Assembly (NCBI GenBank): GCA_949126835.1
Contig: OX421497.1
Location: 23,439,612 to 23,503,611 of the forward strand
DNA length: 64,000 nucleotides
Direction of reading: 5' to 3'
Origin: Anisus vortex
Taxonomy: Eukaryota > Mollusca > Gastropoda > Planorbidae
The notes under the pieces are model-generated. The model searched no databases. It was not told the DNA's origin and saw only the letters and a program-made list of their open reading frames with translations. Of the stretch, positions 48,101-61,145 are shown piece by piece; position 1 is the first letter of the stretch, and the number at the start of each line of letters is the position of its first letter. The position numbers and the translations under genes are program-made.

Positions 48101-51100
48101 TTTATTATTTCATACATGATTTATTTAATATAAAAAAAAATAAAAAATATAGAAATATATCATTCAGGTGTTTTCAAAAAGGATTTAAAAATGGACACCA
48201 TAAGGTGTAATGAATAAAACAGTTAAAACTGACTTTGTGATTTGCACTGGAAAGATGTGGCTGAATATTTAATAAAATTGATGTAAAGACAAGAAGACTG
48301 TCAAAGCATACAAAGTTTTGCAAACTTAATATAAAGGATTAAAAAATAATCTGACATCAATGTTGAAGAATTAGACATATGCTGGAAATAATAGCTTCAA
48401 AAATTCTTTGTTCATTCGTGGTTATTATTTTGCTGGGTTTAAAATGCTGAGATTATACATTTATTTATTCTTGTTTTTTGTGTGTTAGTCACGGAGTTTG
48501 ACTGGGAAGACACACACAAGCGTACAGAAGAGTTGGAGGATGCCTTTCTTCCTGGAAATCATGGAGAAACTACCAAGGACTCTGGTTTTATCACCATGGA
48601 TAGAGGCTATTCTACTGCAACCCAAGAAGTATGTTATGGAACATAACATTGTAGTTTTCTTGCATTGATCTTTAATAATAAATGAACAGTGCATTGTAAC
48701 CTGTACAATTATAAATTAGTACTAAAATAAACATTTTTGTTTTTAGTACTATAATAAAGTATTTGTAAAGTATATTTTTTTATTGCTATAGTTTATAAAA
48801 CTCTATACATACATACATAGTCTCTACATATCATTTCCCCTGTTTTAGAGAGGCAGTATTAACCATTGCGATTAAACTGTGACATGAAATATTTTTTTAT
48901 TTTATAAGGATGAGTTGGAACAGTCCATAAGTCGTCTGATGGTTGATGATGTGGACACTAAAGGATTCAATGTGAATGGACAGCCAATACCGGGGGTAAT
49001 GGTGGAATCCACAGTTTCTTGTTGACCTTTGGCATGATTTTTAAATTGTTGACTATGTTGAATTTGCACTAACTTGTTGTTTAATATGTTTGTCTTCCTT
49101 GAATTTTGGATTCAAAACAAAAATCTAAAACATCTTTTTTGTGCATGAGAATTACATTTCATTTGCAAGATGTTATTGAAATTTATGATTTTGTTATACT
49201 AATGATTGTTAAAACCGTATTATTATTACTTCTAGGTCATGAGAAAATCTCATCTGGATAAACTATTTGGTCCTAATTCACCTCCAGGATATATGGATCT
49301 GGAAACTCTGGTGTGTTTTATATTGTGATTTTTATTGTGTAAAGGTTTAAGAGTGAAATGTTTTCATAGCCAGATTTTAGTAATGAGTCTTTGCTCTTCA
49401 ATTCATTGAGTCGATGGTAAGAATGAATGACTCCAACTTTCCCCCCGAGCTATTTTAGATACTCACCTTTGATACTATGGCTAACTGTCTTCTTGTGTAG
49501 ATACTTTCTACGACCTGTAAATGTTATATATGCTGAAATTAAACAATATAATGTATAAACTTTAACATATTTTGTACAGATTAAAGCATGTGGTATATAT
49601 TGCTAGTATTTGAGAGTAATGACAAAATGCTAGACTTAAAGTTTATGTATTTAAAACAATTTTTGAGACCATAATACAAGTCTTATTGGTGAGGTTTTAG
49701 TTGATTTTTATATAAACTCACAGATTCTGATTAAAATATACTTTTTTTTAGGATAGTTACAAACATTTTTTTAAAGTGTTCAAAATGAGATAAAAGTACA
49801 AACAAGATACATCAGATGCTTGATATCAAACTGTGGATTAATTAAGTATTCATAGCATTTAAATAAAGACAAAAAATTTGACATCACAGTATCCTCCAAG
49901 AAAATGCATTTTAAATGTATCAAATTAAGCAATATCCAGCATTCTTTTCAATGTATCAAATCAAGATATTTTATTTTCAACTGGGAGTGCAAATTTATCG
50001 TTCAATTAATGATTGCATCTTCACTTTCTTTCTGATTCGCCACTTAGAATTTTTATTATAAATAAATTTAAAAGTATTTGCATTGTCTAGTGTATTAGAG
50101 GTTGAGAGAAAATAAATGTTGCCTAATGAATTCAAATGTTTTGTTGTGTAAAATTATTGGCTAGCTTTACAAATATAAATAAATATAGAAGATTAACATG
50201 CATTTAAACAAAAATATGTTAATTTATTCTGTTACACAGAAACCTTGTTGAAATAGTCTTTAACAATTTTATTTTAGCTGCATTCTTTTTTAAACATGGA
50301 CAATTTATATTTCAAAGTAAATTATACACTTTAGGGCTAAACCATTGCAATGTAATCAAGTTGACGTTTTAAATTTTAAAAAAATTTACAGTTTCATATG
50401 GCAAAAAATATTTCCGATTAATTTTTTAAGCAGTTTCCATTTAAAATGGCTTTTCATGTTTAAATTATAAACTGTAAGCTGGGCGAAACACAACATTGCA
50501 TTATTTTATAGAAAGTCCAACTTTCCAAAAAGTACAAGTAATATACTAATAGGAAATTTAAAACAACTTATGCATGTAAATATGCAACATGTATTTTATA
50601 TTGCATTTATTTTCCCTCACAGCTAACATGAATGAATACATCAACCTTTAGCTATTTCATAAACTAAATATTTTATAGTATACAAAAAAACCATATTTAT
50701 AGAATTGAAATGTTATTGTAATGTGGTTAAATAAATTTAGTGATTTAAAAAAAAAAGACCAGAGTCTGTGAGATCCTAATCAATTCATTGTCAATCACAC
50801 GCATTGAAAAATATATTTCTATGTTAGAAATAGCATCCCTAAATACAATATATATATTACAAGCGTTGATTTTAGAAAGAGCTTACTTGAGACTCTTCAT
50901 CACTCATAGCATTTACTTTAGAGAAATCTTCCCACTGACCAAGCACTTATTGAATTATATATATCATGAATACATTGTTCTACTGAATAGCCAAGTTTAG
51001 GACTATTCCAATTCGGATGTTGTAAAAAAAAAGGAAAATTTTAAAGTGGATTGGATTTAAGAATGGTAAAAAGTTAACGTCACAATATAACGGGGTTGTA

Positions 51101-54100
51101 GAATTGTTTATAGTTGATGGTGTGCATTAAATGCTTTATAATTATTCTAACCTTGCATTTTGATTTTGAATTTTACTTTCATACTAAACAATGAAAATTA
51201 GAAAAAAAAATCTATTCATTGAATAAAAAAACATTACAATTGTTTTGCAATTTTCCATGTAATAGAAACTTCACTCTATTTAGTCAGCCAATTAGTGAGT
51301 GGTGTAAATTTAATATATTTCAAAACTACCAGTAAATTCTAGTGTTTTTATTACAAACTGCTCAATTAAAAAATATTCGTAATTCTTGTAATATCTTTAA
51401 AGCAATGAATTTTTAAAAAATATAAACAATCGCTATGTACTTTAAAAAGTTGAATTCATAATTACTCTTTTGCCAAATATTTTTAAAAATGTATTAGAAA
51501 TAGTGCATGAAGTAGTTTGTATTTTACTTTTACTGAAACAATTGGTAGTTTAGCCTTGAGATTGAGAGTGTTTTTTTGGAAACCTAACCTGTATCTTGAG
51601 ATTTAATCAAACAACCTTTCTTGTTCTTACTTAGTATTCATTTCAATGTCTATTCTGATTCTTCAGCATTCACCTGGTAAAAATATCTGGGGCTCGCCTT
51701 GTGCGGACAATCAGTTTCAGAAGCCAGTGAACACTACATTACAGGCCTTATTTGCATCTGCTAAGCAAGCTGCGTTGAGAGACTTTCCAGGGGTAAAGTA
51801 ATAATAATACAACTACCTTTAATTTTCTTCAAAGATCCCTGAGGCCTGCTCATAGATGTTGTTTAATATACCTGTTCTATGACTTTAACTTAAATGTTTC
51901 AACTGATGATAAGAATTAGTACCTTAAAAAATGATGCTTATTGCACAGCATGTAATAAATATAGAACACATTCCACAATCTCTATATAAGAGCTGCAGCT
52001 AGGTTTAATCAACAAGTCACCAAAAATGCTGTCATTGTGTTTTGTTTAAATTGAGTATTTAATATTTATTATATAGTCTCTGCATTCTTTATTTTATTAA
52101 ATGTTACATAAGAGATTCAAAAGCTTTATTGTGTGACAATTAGAGATAGATTTATTCTGTGACAATTAAAGAAAGATTTATAATTTGTTACATACATAAA
52201 CATAGGTTTGAAAGATTTTAGTGTGTGAAAATTATATTACTCTAATACTTTTAATTTTGTAGGATGTTCTTTCTAAAGAGGGTGTTGTTTGTCCAATAGG
52301 TTTTCAATGAAACCAGCTCTACACCAGTCCAAATACCAACTTTGCCTTTACCATCTGAAGCTCATACACTAGCAGAGATAGAGCACAACATGCTGGCTCG
52401 GGAACACCACAAGCCTAAAGTGCTTACCTCAGAAGAACTTGAGCGTCAGCTTAGAGGAGAGTCCCCATTGCCCACAGAGAAAAAGCCCTACTCATTACCA
52501 GTACAGATCCCCCGTGTTGGTACAGCTGTAGCCTTTAGAAAACAGGTATTATACATTCTTCTGGTTGTTTTTAAATGGAGAAAACTTGTAAAGGTCATTG
52601 ATTTATTCTAGTGAATTTTGAAAGAGCAAGTAACTAGATTTGGCAACTTAATTGTCACAACTTGAATTATTTCAATGACTAACTTTCAGAAATTTTAATA
52701 TTGACTCTACCTGTGTTCCATTAAAACAAAATTATGTTTCTGGTATAGGACAAGGCATGGGGCATGGTGTTGTAGTGGCAGCGCACACTGCTGGCTTACC
52801 AAAGGTTGAATCCTGGTGAAGGCTATGTTTTTTTTTATGGTTATCTGACATAGTTAGGGGAAAGGGGCGCTAGCTACCCAATTTCCTAGTATACCACCAT
52901 GACCACAAAAGCCGGAGAACGCTGCTTCACCAACCCTGTTGATCAGATTGATTTGATGCAGTTACTATTTTAACTCATTGAAGGAAACATTTAGAATTGA
53001 ACAATTTACCTTTTTATCATTTTATTCTTGTAAAAATTAAGGACACACCATTAAGAGGTCAATTGGGAGCCAAAATGGCAAATGGAGGAAGCTCACCAAT
53101 CAACATCATTAGATCTCCACCAATGGCGTTACATGGATTTCATGGTAAATAAATAAGTATATTGTGTAAAAATAATATTAAAACCCCAATGATTAGATAG
53201 GCCTATTCCTAGAATATGTATGCGTGAAAATTTGTTTGCTCTACTAGAGAAATTGTAGTATTAATGTAAAATTATCTTCACATTTTGTTTACATTAAAGA
53301 GAAATGTTTTAAGATGTCAATGAATCATGTTATGAATAATTATGCTTGTTTCTGTTGTTAAGTTAGTTACATGCTTAAATTAAGTTTAAATAAAGGAAGT
53401 TCTTCTTTTCAATGTTCTCAGAATCTCCAGTTGTTGTTGCTCGGTCTCCTTCTCCTTCATCTACACACTTTATGACACCTCTACCAATGATGTCTCCAAG
53501 TTTGATGCCTCCCTTTCCTCCTGTGTTAATGGGTAAGTATGAATAGCTGAACTTGTGCTTAATAGTGTAAATAGAACAATGTACTAGGCTTGCAGCAGGC
53601 TGTTGTTTTACAGTTATGATCCATGTCAACTTTTTTCTAGATTTCTGTTCCTGGATATACCTAGCTTTGATTGAACCCAACACATTCAGATTGCTATTCT
53701 ATAGGTGCCGGGTTAGTCCAAGTTAAAAACACAGGTGTTTTTTTTTCCCCAGATCTGGGGGTATTCTTGATTCTGATGTGTGCATGACATTAGTTAGGGG
53801 AAAAATAAAGGTATTGTGACCATGGCCAGTGAATACAGCTTGACTAGCCTCCACTTGTCAACTTGGTTTTGAAGGAATACTTTTTATTTATTTGCTGCAC
53901 AATGCATTGAATGCGACAAAAAACTGGGAAAATAAGGATCTTAACTTGATGTATACAATTAAATACCAATTGTGTCTTTTAGCTGGTAAATAAGTGTGTT
54001 AGGGTTTTATAGTTAGTGGACATAATTAGAATTAATTTATGCTTTCAACAACACTTGAGCTTTTGTTTAAAATTCGTTTCTGTTTTGTATAGTCAATGAA

Positions 54101-57100
54101 CATAAAACTTTATTCTCCTTGTTTTTAGCCAACTGCCTGTTTGGGAATGCAATGAGTAGACCTCCACCTCCGACAGGACATCCTCCCATCCCAAATGTAA
54201 ATTCTCCCTTTGGAAGCCCAACTGCTGCTTATATTTTGCCTAGGTAAGAGTTGTTGTGTTCAAGCAAGTACATTAATTGTTTGTTGATGTCATGCACAAG
54301 ATGTGTTAACTACCACCAATAATATAATTGTATGATCTACCTTGAGGTACACCTAATCTATCTTGAAGAAAATGATAAAGCCTAAGTTTTATAGGAATGA
54401 ACAATTTAGAACTTCAAAACATATTTTTTCAAAATAAAAATGAAGTTTTTTGTAATTATATGATTCTGAACTTTTATTAATATTTGAATATTTGTAATAA
54501 GTATTTTATAAAATGTTTTTTTGTTCATAATTCTTCAGGCCTAAGCATCCACTTGCTTATCCAAACCCACAACAATACCCTGGTCACTCTTGGGACAGTA
54601 ATCAGGTGGATTACAGAGGACCTGGTGGTTACACTAATCAACATGCTGGGGAGCGTCACGATTATCATGTCCAACGAGGACCTGGCCAACATGCTCATTT
54701 TAACAGGTGCAAACATTTCTCAAGTTCATTGTACAGGATTTTCTAATTGTTAACATTATCTATTAGTACTATTAGTATGTCATGCGTTTTATTTATTTAC
54801 TACTCTTCTTTTTTTAAAATAAGTAAAAGCTGAATGATATTAATGATTCTTGGCCATAAGAAAAGGAGCAATTGAGTAAATTATCTGTTTGTTAGACCCT
54901 GCATGCAAGTACCCTTAATCTATAGTTCAATGTCTTTTTGTTTGTGAGCAGTTTAACAGGGAAAGTTTAACTGTGCATTGTGATTTTATAATGTTATCTT
55001 GGTACTTAAAGAAGAAAAGTAAAATAAACAAAAATGGGAAGTCACCTGTTAGGTACAAAACAAATAAATGTTAACAGAATGTAGTTATATAGAAAGGCAC
55101 CATATGGCATTATATAACTAGAATTTTATTTGAAAAAATAAAGTGATTGAGTGATAAATACAGTTTATAAATCTCTTCTTTCAAAGGAATGCTGGAAAAG
55201 TTAGACAATGAGTCCAATATTTGTCATGAACTGTGCAGTGGCTGTAAGGTGCTAACTTATGAATGAAAGGGTTAAAGCTGTTATGTGTGAATTGTATTTT
55301 TTTTAAAAGTATTTTAGTAAAACTGAAATGTTTGCTTTTCCTACCAGACATCATGTATCTGACTATGAAGACAAGGATATGGAAGATGAATATGCTGGAT
55401 TAATGACCAAGAAAGAAAAAGATTGGATTATTAAAATTCAACTTATACAACTCCAGACTGACAATCCTTACTTAGATGATTATTACTATACAGTCAGTGA
55501 TGTTGTTTTGGTCTTACACTTTTATATGATTTATATCAGGTTATTGCATCAGGATTACCTTACTAGTGTTATTTACCATTTAAATAAAGCATTGAACCCA
55601 ATGTACTAAAATAAGGGTAAATGGTGCACAAGCTTAGAAAGAGCTGAAGAGATTTAGAATACTGTACAGACTCAGTGAAAATTGAATTAGTATTTTATTC
55701 TTTATTTCCACATATAAGTTATTGTGGAAAAAATAATTCCATAAGAAAGTGAAAAATTATATATTTTGGTATTCCTTAATATTCCATTTATTTTGTTCAT
55801 ACTGAACCCTCTGTAAACTCTTTCTTTACTAACCCATTATAAAATTGGATAATTATGTATCAATTTGTTTTTACTTGATAATATTATTTTATTAATTACA
55901 ATTTTGAAAAGACACCATTTATTGGCACCCGTGTAGTGTATTTAAATAAGAATAATTTCCTTGTTCCAGTACTATACAATGAAGAAGAAAGTGGCAGATA
56001 GGGAGAAACAGGGAGACAAACAGAACAATGAGCTAGAGCTATTGATACCAAATATGGTGAAGATAGAACCCAGGACTTACACACCAGGTAGGTTTCAAAG
56101 TATTTTCTTTTTATTCAGTGAATGTAATCTCATGAATAAGTGAAATAGCTTGTGGTAATAGAAGCTTTTTTTTTTTAAGTGTATAGATGATGACCCAAAC
56201 TTATATACTGACATTTATCTCTAATACTAAGATAGATGAAAGCTTTTTGAAGATGCATTATGGACATACTACCATACAATCACTAGGAAATACGTAACAA
56301 AATTTGCGTTTATCACTAACATCTATACAATATTTCATTGTTGGCCATTGGAAATACGTAACAATATTTGCGCTTATCACTAACATCTAAACAATATTTC
56401 ATTGTTGGCCGTTGAATTGGGTGGTGAAGCCTTGCTTTGTTTCTGGGTAGCTTACAAGTTCATGACAAGATATCTTATTTTTGTATTCATTGGGCTGGTT
56501 CTCTTTGCTCTTAACAAATTTGTTTCAAATATTGCCATGATTTATAAATTACAGACATGCCTACCGTTCCGCTTTTGGCGTATTTGTTCCGCTTTTAGAT
56601 TAAAAAAACACACTTTGTTACGCCGTTCCGCTTTTTACTAGTTTTGTTACGCCAAATTGTAAAGTTTGGGTTTTTCATGTGTTGAAATATAGTTTATGTC
56701 TAGGTTGATAAATCAAAGGCATAAATAAGGTCACAAGGATATCATTATTATTACTTGGGTTTTCTAGGTTTTTTAAAAGACATATTCTAGTATTTTCTAA
56801 CGGTGTTTTTTTTTTTTTTTGCAGTATTACACGTGTTTGGCAATGCATCTTATTTTCCTTTACTGTATTGCTAAGATTGTGAAAATGTCTAAACGTCCTG
56901 GGTCAGAAAGTTTAAATTTGATTTGTTCAAACTGTAAAAAAAACAGACAGTTTTATAGGAGTTTATTCAGCAAAGAAAAAGATTTAGGCCTAATGTTCTT
57001 TGTACCGGTACTATAAGCTCTTCTAAGGTCTTAGATCTAGATCGATTGCGAACTGTCTGTAAAACGTAGGCCTACCTACATTTTAAATAGTGAAATAGTA

Positions 57101-60100
57101 AATAGATGGGTATGTTCCTCTTTATTTTTTTGTGTTATAAAAGATTGTTACATAAAGGGTGTTCCGCTTTTTTGTTGAAAAATCCTCTTTTTCATCAAGA
57201 TTGTTCCTCTTTTTAGTCCTTAGGGGTAGGCATGTCTGAAATTATGAGATCTGCACAATTTCTGTGGGTATCTGAGTATCAAATTAGAGTACATGTAACT
57301 GCTGTCAATTTGGTGAATATGGTGCAAATAAATGTTCTATTATGGTACAGCCCAAGAAGTGAAATAAATTAAAACTTTTACTATACTACTAACTAGTTTA
57401 GAAAGTGAAATTTAAGGTAATAATTATTGTAATTGAGCATTTTTTAATTACGTTTGTTATTATTAAAGTTTGACTTTTTCACTTTGTCCCCACAGCTCAG
57501 TTTGAAGGGTCACTAGGTCGACTCACTGCTGCCAGTGTCCACAACCCTAGACAGATCATAGATATATGCCGCAACGTGTCACCAACGAATGAAGACTCTA
57601 CTCCAAAAAGTGTCAGTAAAGAGTTGAGACGCTATAGACAGCTGTTGATGGATATTGAGAAGGTATTCAACTAACACTCTGCACAAATTATTTAGCATTT
57701 CATTTTCTTCTTTGTGTGCGTATTATTTTGTTTGTTTGCAGTGAATGTGAAATCAAGAGTTATTTTCTTTCTTTAGGGTTTTAATGTGATTTTGGATATT
57801 GATGACATAGAGAAAAAAGTTCTGGCTCTTCCAAATGAAAATAGGTGAGTGAAAGTTTTCTTATATTTCAACATAAATAATATTTTAGTCCAAAACTCCA
57901 CAATATTCATATGGTTTGGAAAAGTTTGGGAAAAACTAACTTGATTTTTCAGGATTGGGAAAGTTTGTGAACTTCACTAATATGGGAAAAGCAGTGTGAA
58001 AAATACATACATTTTTCTTTGAAAGGAATAACCATGTATTTAAATTGAGAAATTGTTCATAAAACTCTCAAGATATTTTTTTATTAAGACTTACAAAAAG
58101 CTTTTAATTTTTTTTTATTTGGACTACCTATATACACTGCTAAGTTAACATTTAAAAATTTCACACATGACAGTAAAAATTGTGATTTGAGAGTTTTTTG
58201 TTAAGTTTTTGAAAAGTTTTTTTTTTTTTAATTAAGATTTTTTTTAAGCCCTATTCCAATAATTTAAAGAATGTAAAATAAAAAAAAAATTTAAACTGTA
58301 TGACTCAAAATTTGGTTTACTAACTACAGATTTAGTTTTTAACATATTATTAATATCTTACCTTATTCTAAAATTTAGGTTGCCTTTGTTTGAAGAGCGG
58401 ATAGAAAAAATTCAAATAGTGTATGATTATTTTATGCAAGATGAAACCTATAAAAACTTCTTACCGACTCTCACTGTAAGAAAAGGGCGAAAACTTTTAG
58501 CAAGACTTATGCCCCTTCTTAATAAGGTAAGAGACCTAATCACAACTGTACTTTGTATTTGTATGGTTTACTAGCAGAGAATTGTGACATTACAAAGAAA
58601 ACTAAATTGCCTTGCTTCATGTGTCCATGTCCTTAAGTTAAGGAACTCCACACCAAATGTCTGAAAATTTATTGAGTTTGTTCTGAACTGTATCTAATGT
58701 TGAACTGACCTTGAATTTGATTGGATCTTGTGTTCTCTAGGTGCAGTGGTTGCCTATTGTTACTGTGCTATTATCTCACTTGCCTGTGTTGATCAAAAAA
58801 GACCAGGATGAAGAAGTAAGTTTTTGTCTTCTTTAAAAAATGACATCTGTATTGTATTTTAAAGAAACTGATTAGTCTTTAGGCAGATTTCATCATAGAA
58901 TATGTTTTTTATAAATCATACTGAGAAGTACAAGTACCTTTGGTGCATCATTTGCTTACATTGGGTATCTTTTTTTCTTAGACCATGATTATTACAAGGG
59001 AAGTAATAGGAAATATACTATCTATCTGTTGGTACAGCAATAAGAATGTTTTGTGTCCAGAACAGCGCCTGAATTCCCCCATTCAACAAGGTGCCTAATT
59101 ATAAAAGGGCAGCGTGAATTATATCATTATTTTTAGACCAAGGATCCAGATCTGTTTGCTTTTTGCAGTCAATACCGGATAAATGTATTGATGTGTCTTT
59201 TTAATGTGTTCTGTGTTGCTGTAGAGAGTATATTGGTTTATGGTTGTGCATGCCTGCGATGGCCTAGTTTGGTAGTTTAGTGAAATAAGAAGTCTGATCT
59301 TTTCTATTTTTTGTCTGTGCTCAGGGCTTACAAGTTCTGTTGCCTCCACTCTCTCGTCATATTGCACAATGTGATTTAGAGGTTTTGGTTCACTATGCTG
59401 CAATACTACAGAAACATCCGCAGCAGAATAAAGAAGGGCTTTCACTTCTGCTTCACAACTCAGTGAGTGGTTAAAAAAAATTGTTTGTTTGCTATTTGAA
59501 ATAGTTGTTTTTTAATCAAAATGTTACACTATTTCTTTTGAAAAGTATGTCTATCACTATCATATTTTCTTAACTAACCTTTGCTATCTCCCCAGTTTGG
59601 TATTTCTCTGCTGTGTTGTTTGATCAAAGCTGGAGAAGATTACTTCAGAAAGACATCCCCAGTTGATATAGATAATCAGTTCAAGACACAGTGGTAAGTT
59701 TTTGTTTTTTTTACTTAACATTGTGGATTTTTGTGAATTCATTCATTTGGAAAAATTAGTTCTTCATTTTATTGGCTTATTAAGTTTAACTTTGGGGTTT
59801 ACTTCTATACAACTTTAATCCGGTTAAACTAAAATAGACTATAAGACCCTCGAAATGACAGTCCAACACTGTGTATGCAAATGAAATAATTTATGTAATG
59901 AAATCAACTTTTGATTCTATGCTGAATTCAGTGAGCAGTTTTATTTTCTACCTTATTTTTCCCCATCATTCCAGGGGTCAGTTTATTGAGGAGTTTGTCA
60001 CCAGTTTAGAAAGTGTACCCAAAGAGGAGCTTGCATGGCCAGATACACATCAACCTCAAATTGGAGATCATGTAGACAGATTTATAAACAATAAACTCAT

Positions 60101-60179
60101 TGGCTCTGTGGAAGACAAACTGGCACATTTTTCCAAGCCACGCCCTAAAAACATTGAAAAATGTGAAGAGGACAGTTAG
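42105..60179 (+). CDS. PATL1: PATL1 / Pat1 mRNA-decay scaffold, 20 coding exons
   Basis: Exons: 42105-42140, 45179-45287, 48489-48628, 48909-48995, 49236-49310, 51667-51792, 52300-52545, 53042-53144, 53422-53532, 54129-54243, 54539-54706, 55348-55492, 55970-56087, 57496-57662, 57777-57844, 58379-58526, 58741-58815, 59325-59462, 59596-59693, 59975-60179. All introns are GT-AG and phases agree, giving 825 residues (human PATL1 is about 770). Exon 2 has an acidic N-terminal motif with DETFG (40-44), the type that contacts the DDX6 helicase. The middle is Pro/Met-rich and disordered. The C-terminal Pat1 region starts at [19 protein letters not shown] and YLDDYYY (exon 12), then [28 protein letters not shown] and a helical repeat. 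Pat1 links deadenylated mRNA, Lsm1-7 and decapping factors in P-bodies. The 12-codon first exon is the least certain; a two-codon upstream ORF (42094-42102) precedes it. Confidence 0.92.
42141..45178. other. PATL1 intron 1
   Basis: AT-rich intron with no supported coding sequence apart from tRNA-like SINE pieces near 43.7-43.9 kb. A T-run precedes the acceptor TTGCTTAG at 45171-45178. Confidence 0.6.
43700..43945 (-). mobile_element. Two tRNA-like SINE segments in PATL1 intron 1
   Basis: On the minus strand one segment (about 43865-43945) has TAGCTGAGTGGTTAGCAAA (A-box-like) and GGATTTGATTCC (B-box-like). A second (about 43711-43752) has GGGTGTTCGATTCTC. Neither keeps a full cloverleaf. They may be parts of one composite SINE or two insertions. 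Confidence 0.5.
45615..46345. mobile_element. Possible Helitron-like element with a 60-65 bp tandem repeat
   Basis: After a (TA)n run (45622-45639) comes TCTCGAAAGGTGTATGTATG, similar to 5' ends of some Helitron-type elements, then a short inverted pair CTGCGGTCA...TGACCGCAG (45741-45771). From about 46012 to 46345 five or more diverged copies of a 60-65 bp unit follow, anchored by AGAGGGCAATGT and GGGCGTATACGAATT. No terminal hairpin was fixed, so the class is tentative. Located in PATL1 intron 2. Confidence 0.4.
46666..47635. mobile_element. hAT-like element with perfect 8-bp target duplication
   Basis: Termini TAGGGATGTTAAA and, reverse-complemented, TAGGGATGTTAAAC. The flanking octamer ATTTTGAT is identical at 46658-46665 and 47636-47643. 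Repeated AAAACCGGTTT palindromes lie just inside both ends. The interior carries a LINE 3' fragment rather than transposase. Located in PATL1 intron 2. Confidence 0.92.
47053..47413 (-). pseudogene. LINE 3'-end fragment inside the hAT-like element
   Basis: The minus strand encodes [21 protein letters not shown] split over two short blocks, equivalent to the terminal finger of the 2.8-6.0 kb retrotransposon, followed by a 3' end with the near-palindrome CGTCTCTCGAGACG and GGATGCCGACG, matching that element's 3' tail. Only the last 200-300 bp survive. Confidence 0.75.
49311..51666. other. PATL1 intron 5
   Basis: A 2.36-kb AT-rich intron. A short open frame at 50788-51000 has no recognisable feature. 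I see no repeat or gene in it. The acceptor is GATTCTTCAG ending at 51666. Confidence 0.6.
52752..52965 (+). mobile_element. Diverged SINE (first family) in PATL1 intron 7
   Basis: Collinear with the 62.3-kb SINE: GGCATGGGGCA at the head, TAGTGGCAGCGC (A-box region), GGTTGAATCCTGGTG (B box), TAGTTAGGGGAAAGG in the body and GAACGCTGCTTCACC near the tail. Confidence 0.8.
53696..53880 (+). mobile_element. Strongly diverged SINE remnant in PATL1 intron 9
   Basis: Fragments of the same SINE body are visible: GATCTGGGGGTATTC, CATTAGTTAGGGGAAAAATAAAGG, split by substitutions, and GACCATGGCCAGTGAATACAG. The head is barely recognisable. Confidence 0.5.
56285..56415. repeat. Two-copy tandem duplication in PATL1 intron 13
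   Basis: Two copies of about 65 bp beginning GGAAATACGTAACAA and ending CAATATTTCATTGTTGGCC, differing at a few positions. Confidence 0.85.
56552..57238. mobile_element. TIR transposon (probably hAT-like) in PATL1 intron 13
   Basis: Left end CAGACATGCCTACC; right end GGTAGGCATGTCTG is its exact reverse complement. AAATTA flanks both ends directly (56546-56551, 57239-57244). GTTCCGCTTTT is repeated inside both ends. A short frame at 56888-57000 ([19 protein letters not shown]) may be a transposase remnant, but that is a guess. Confidence 0.8.
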
Positions 60180-61145
60180 TAACCAGATTTCAGTTTAGTT
60201 TTTGTAAAATTATTTTGTCAAAGTTCTTGTAACTTGTATTTTTTATATCAGTCACAAATGTGTTTTTTTTCAGTCATATGATTTAATCTTGACCAGGAGA
60301 GGAATTGTAGAAATTTGCTCATTGTTTTTAAAAAAAAAACAAGAAGAGGTAGCCACCTCAAGTGCATTCTGGGTGAAAAAACAAATAATTGTATTGTTAA
60401 ATATTTATTATATGAATGAAATGGGACTTTGTTTTTGTTTTCTTAACTTGTCTTTTAATATAAATAAATATTTCGGGCAAACTCCTATCAGAAGTATTCA
60501 TTCATCTAGCTGGCTCACTAGTACATATGCTTTTGCTTTTGGTCTTCATTCATTGTCTTACAGCAAAACTGATTCTTTGAAAATTCCCCTCCCCTCCCCC
60601 CTCTAGTCTCATTATAAATAAAACATTAGAAGAATTAGATGAACACATGATCATCCATTGGACACAGCATTTAGCACAAAAAACAACATTTCTGTGCACA
60701 GAATGCATTAGAGTAGTTTCCCCTTTGATTCATTGTTCTATTGTTTGACTTTGCTTAGTCAATTCTACATACTGAGAAGTTGAACTAGGTCTATGATATA
60801 TGTTTAATACAAAAAGGTACATGGCATTGAGTCCAATATATTTTAAATGATGAAGACCTATGCAAATAAAACATAAACAAACAATTGTATAGTTAACATT
60901 GTGATCACCGAAAGCAAAAACAAAAAATGAATTTTGTATAATCTATAATACTATAATGTAATTTTTTTTATTCTTTGCTTATATTGAATTCTTGATTGAT
61001 GCTTGTCAACAAAGAGAGTCATCTGTGGCAATGTGCTGTGTGATTTGGCCTTTTGTTTTTTTAAGTATAGAGTTTTTGAAAATTTATGTATGACTATACA
61101 GAAATGGGGGAATAACAATTTGCACAGTAATTCATTGAATATATA
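60180..61145 (+). other. PATL1 3' UTR / downstream region
   Basis: Follows the stop at 60177-60179. Candidate poly(A) signals AATAAA are at 60617-60622 and 60865-60870, with another at 62188-62193. If the distal one is used, the 27-bp minisatellite that follows would be part of the mRNA. No further coding sequence is supported. Confidence 0.5.

Noticed and set aside
54484..54753. Separate 89-codon gene
   Set aside because: A shifted frame over PATL1 exon 11; the correct frame gives the Pro/Gln/His-rich segment in phase with neighbouring exons.
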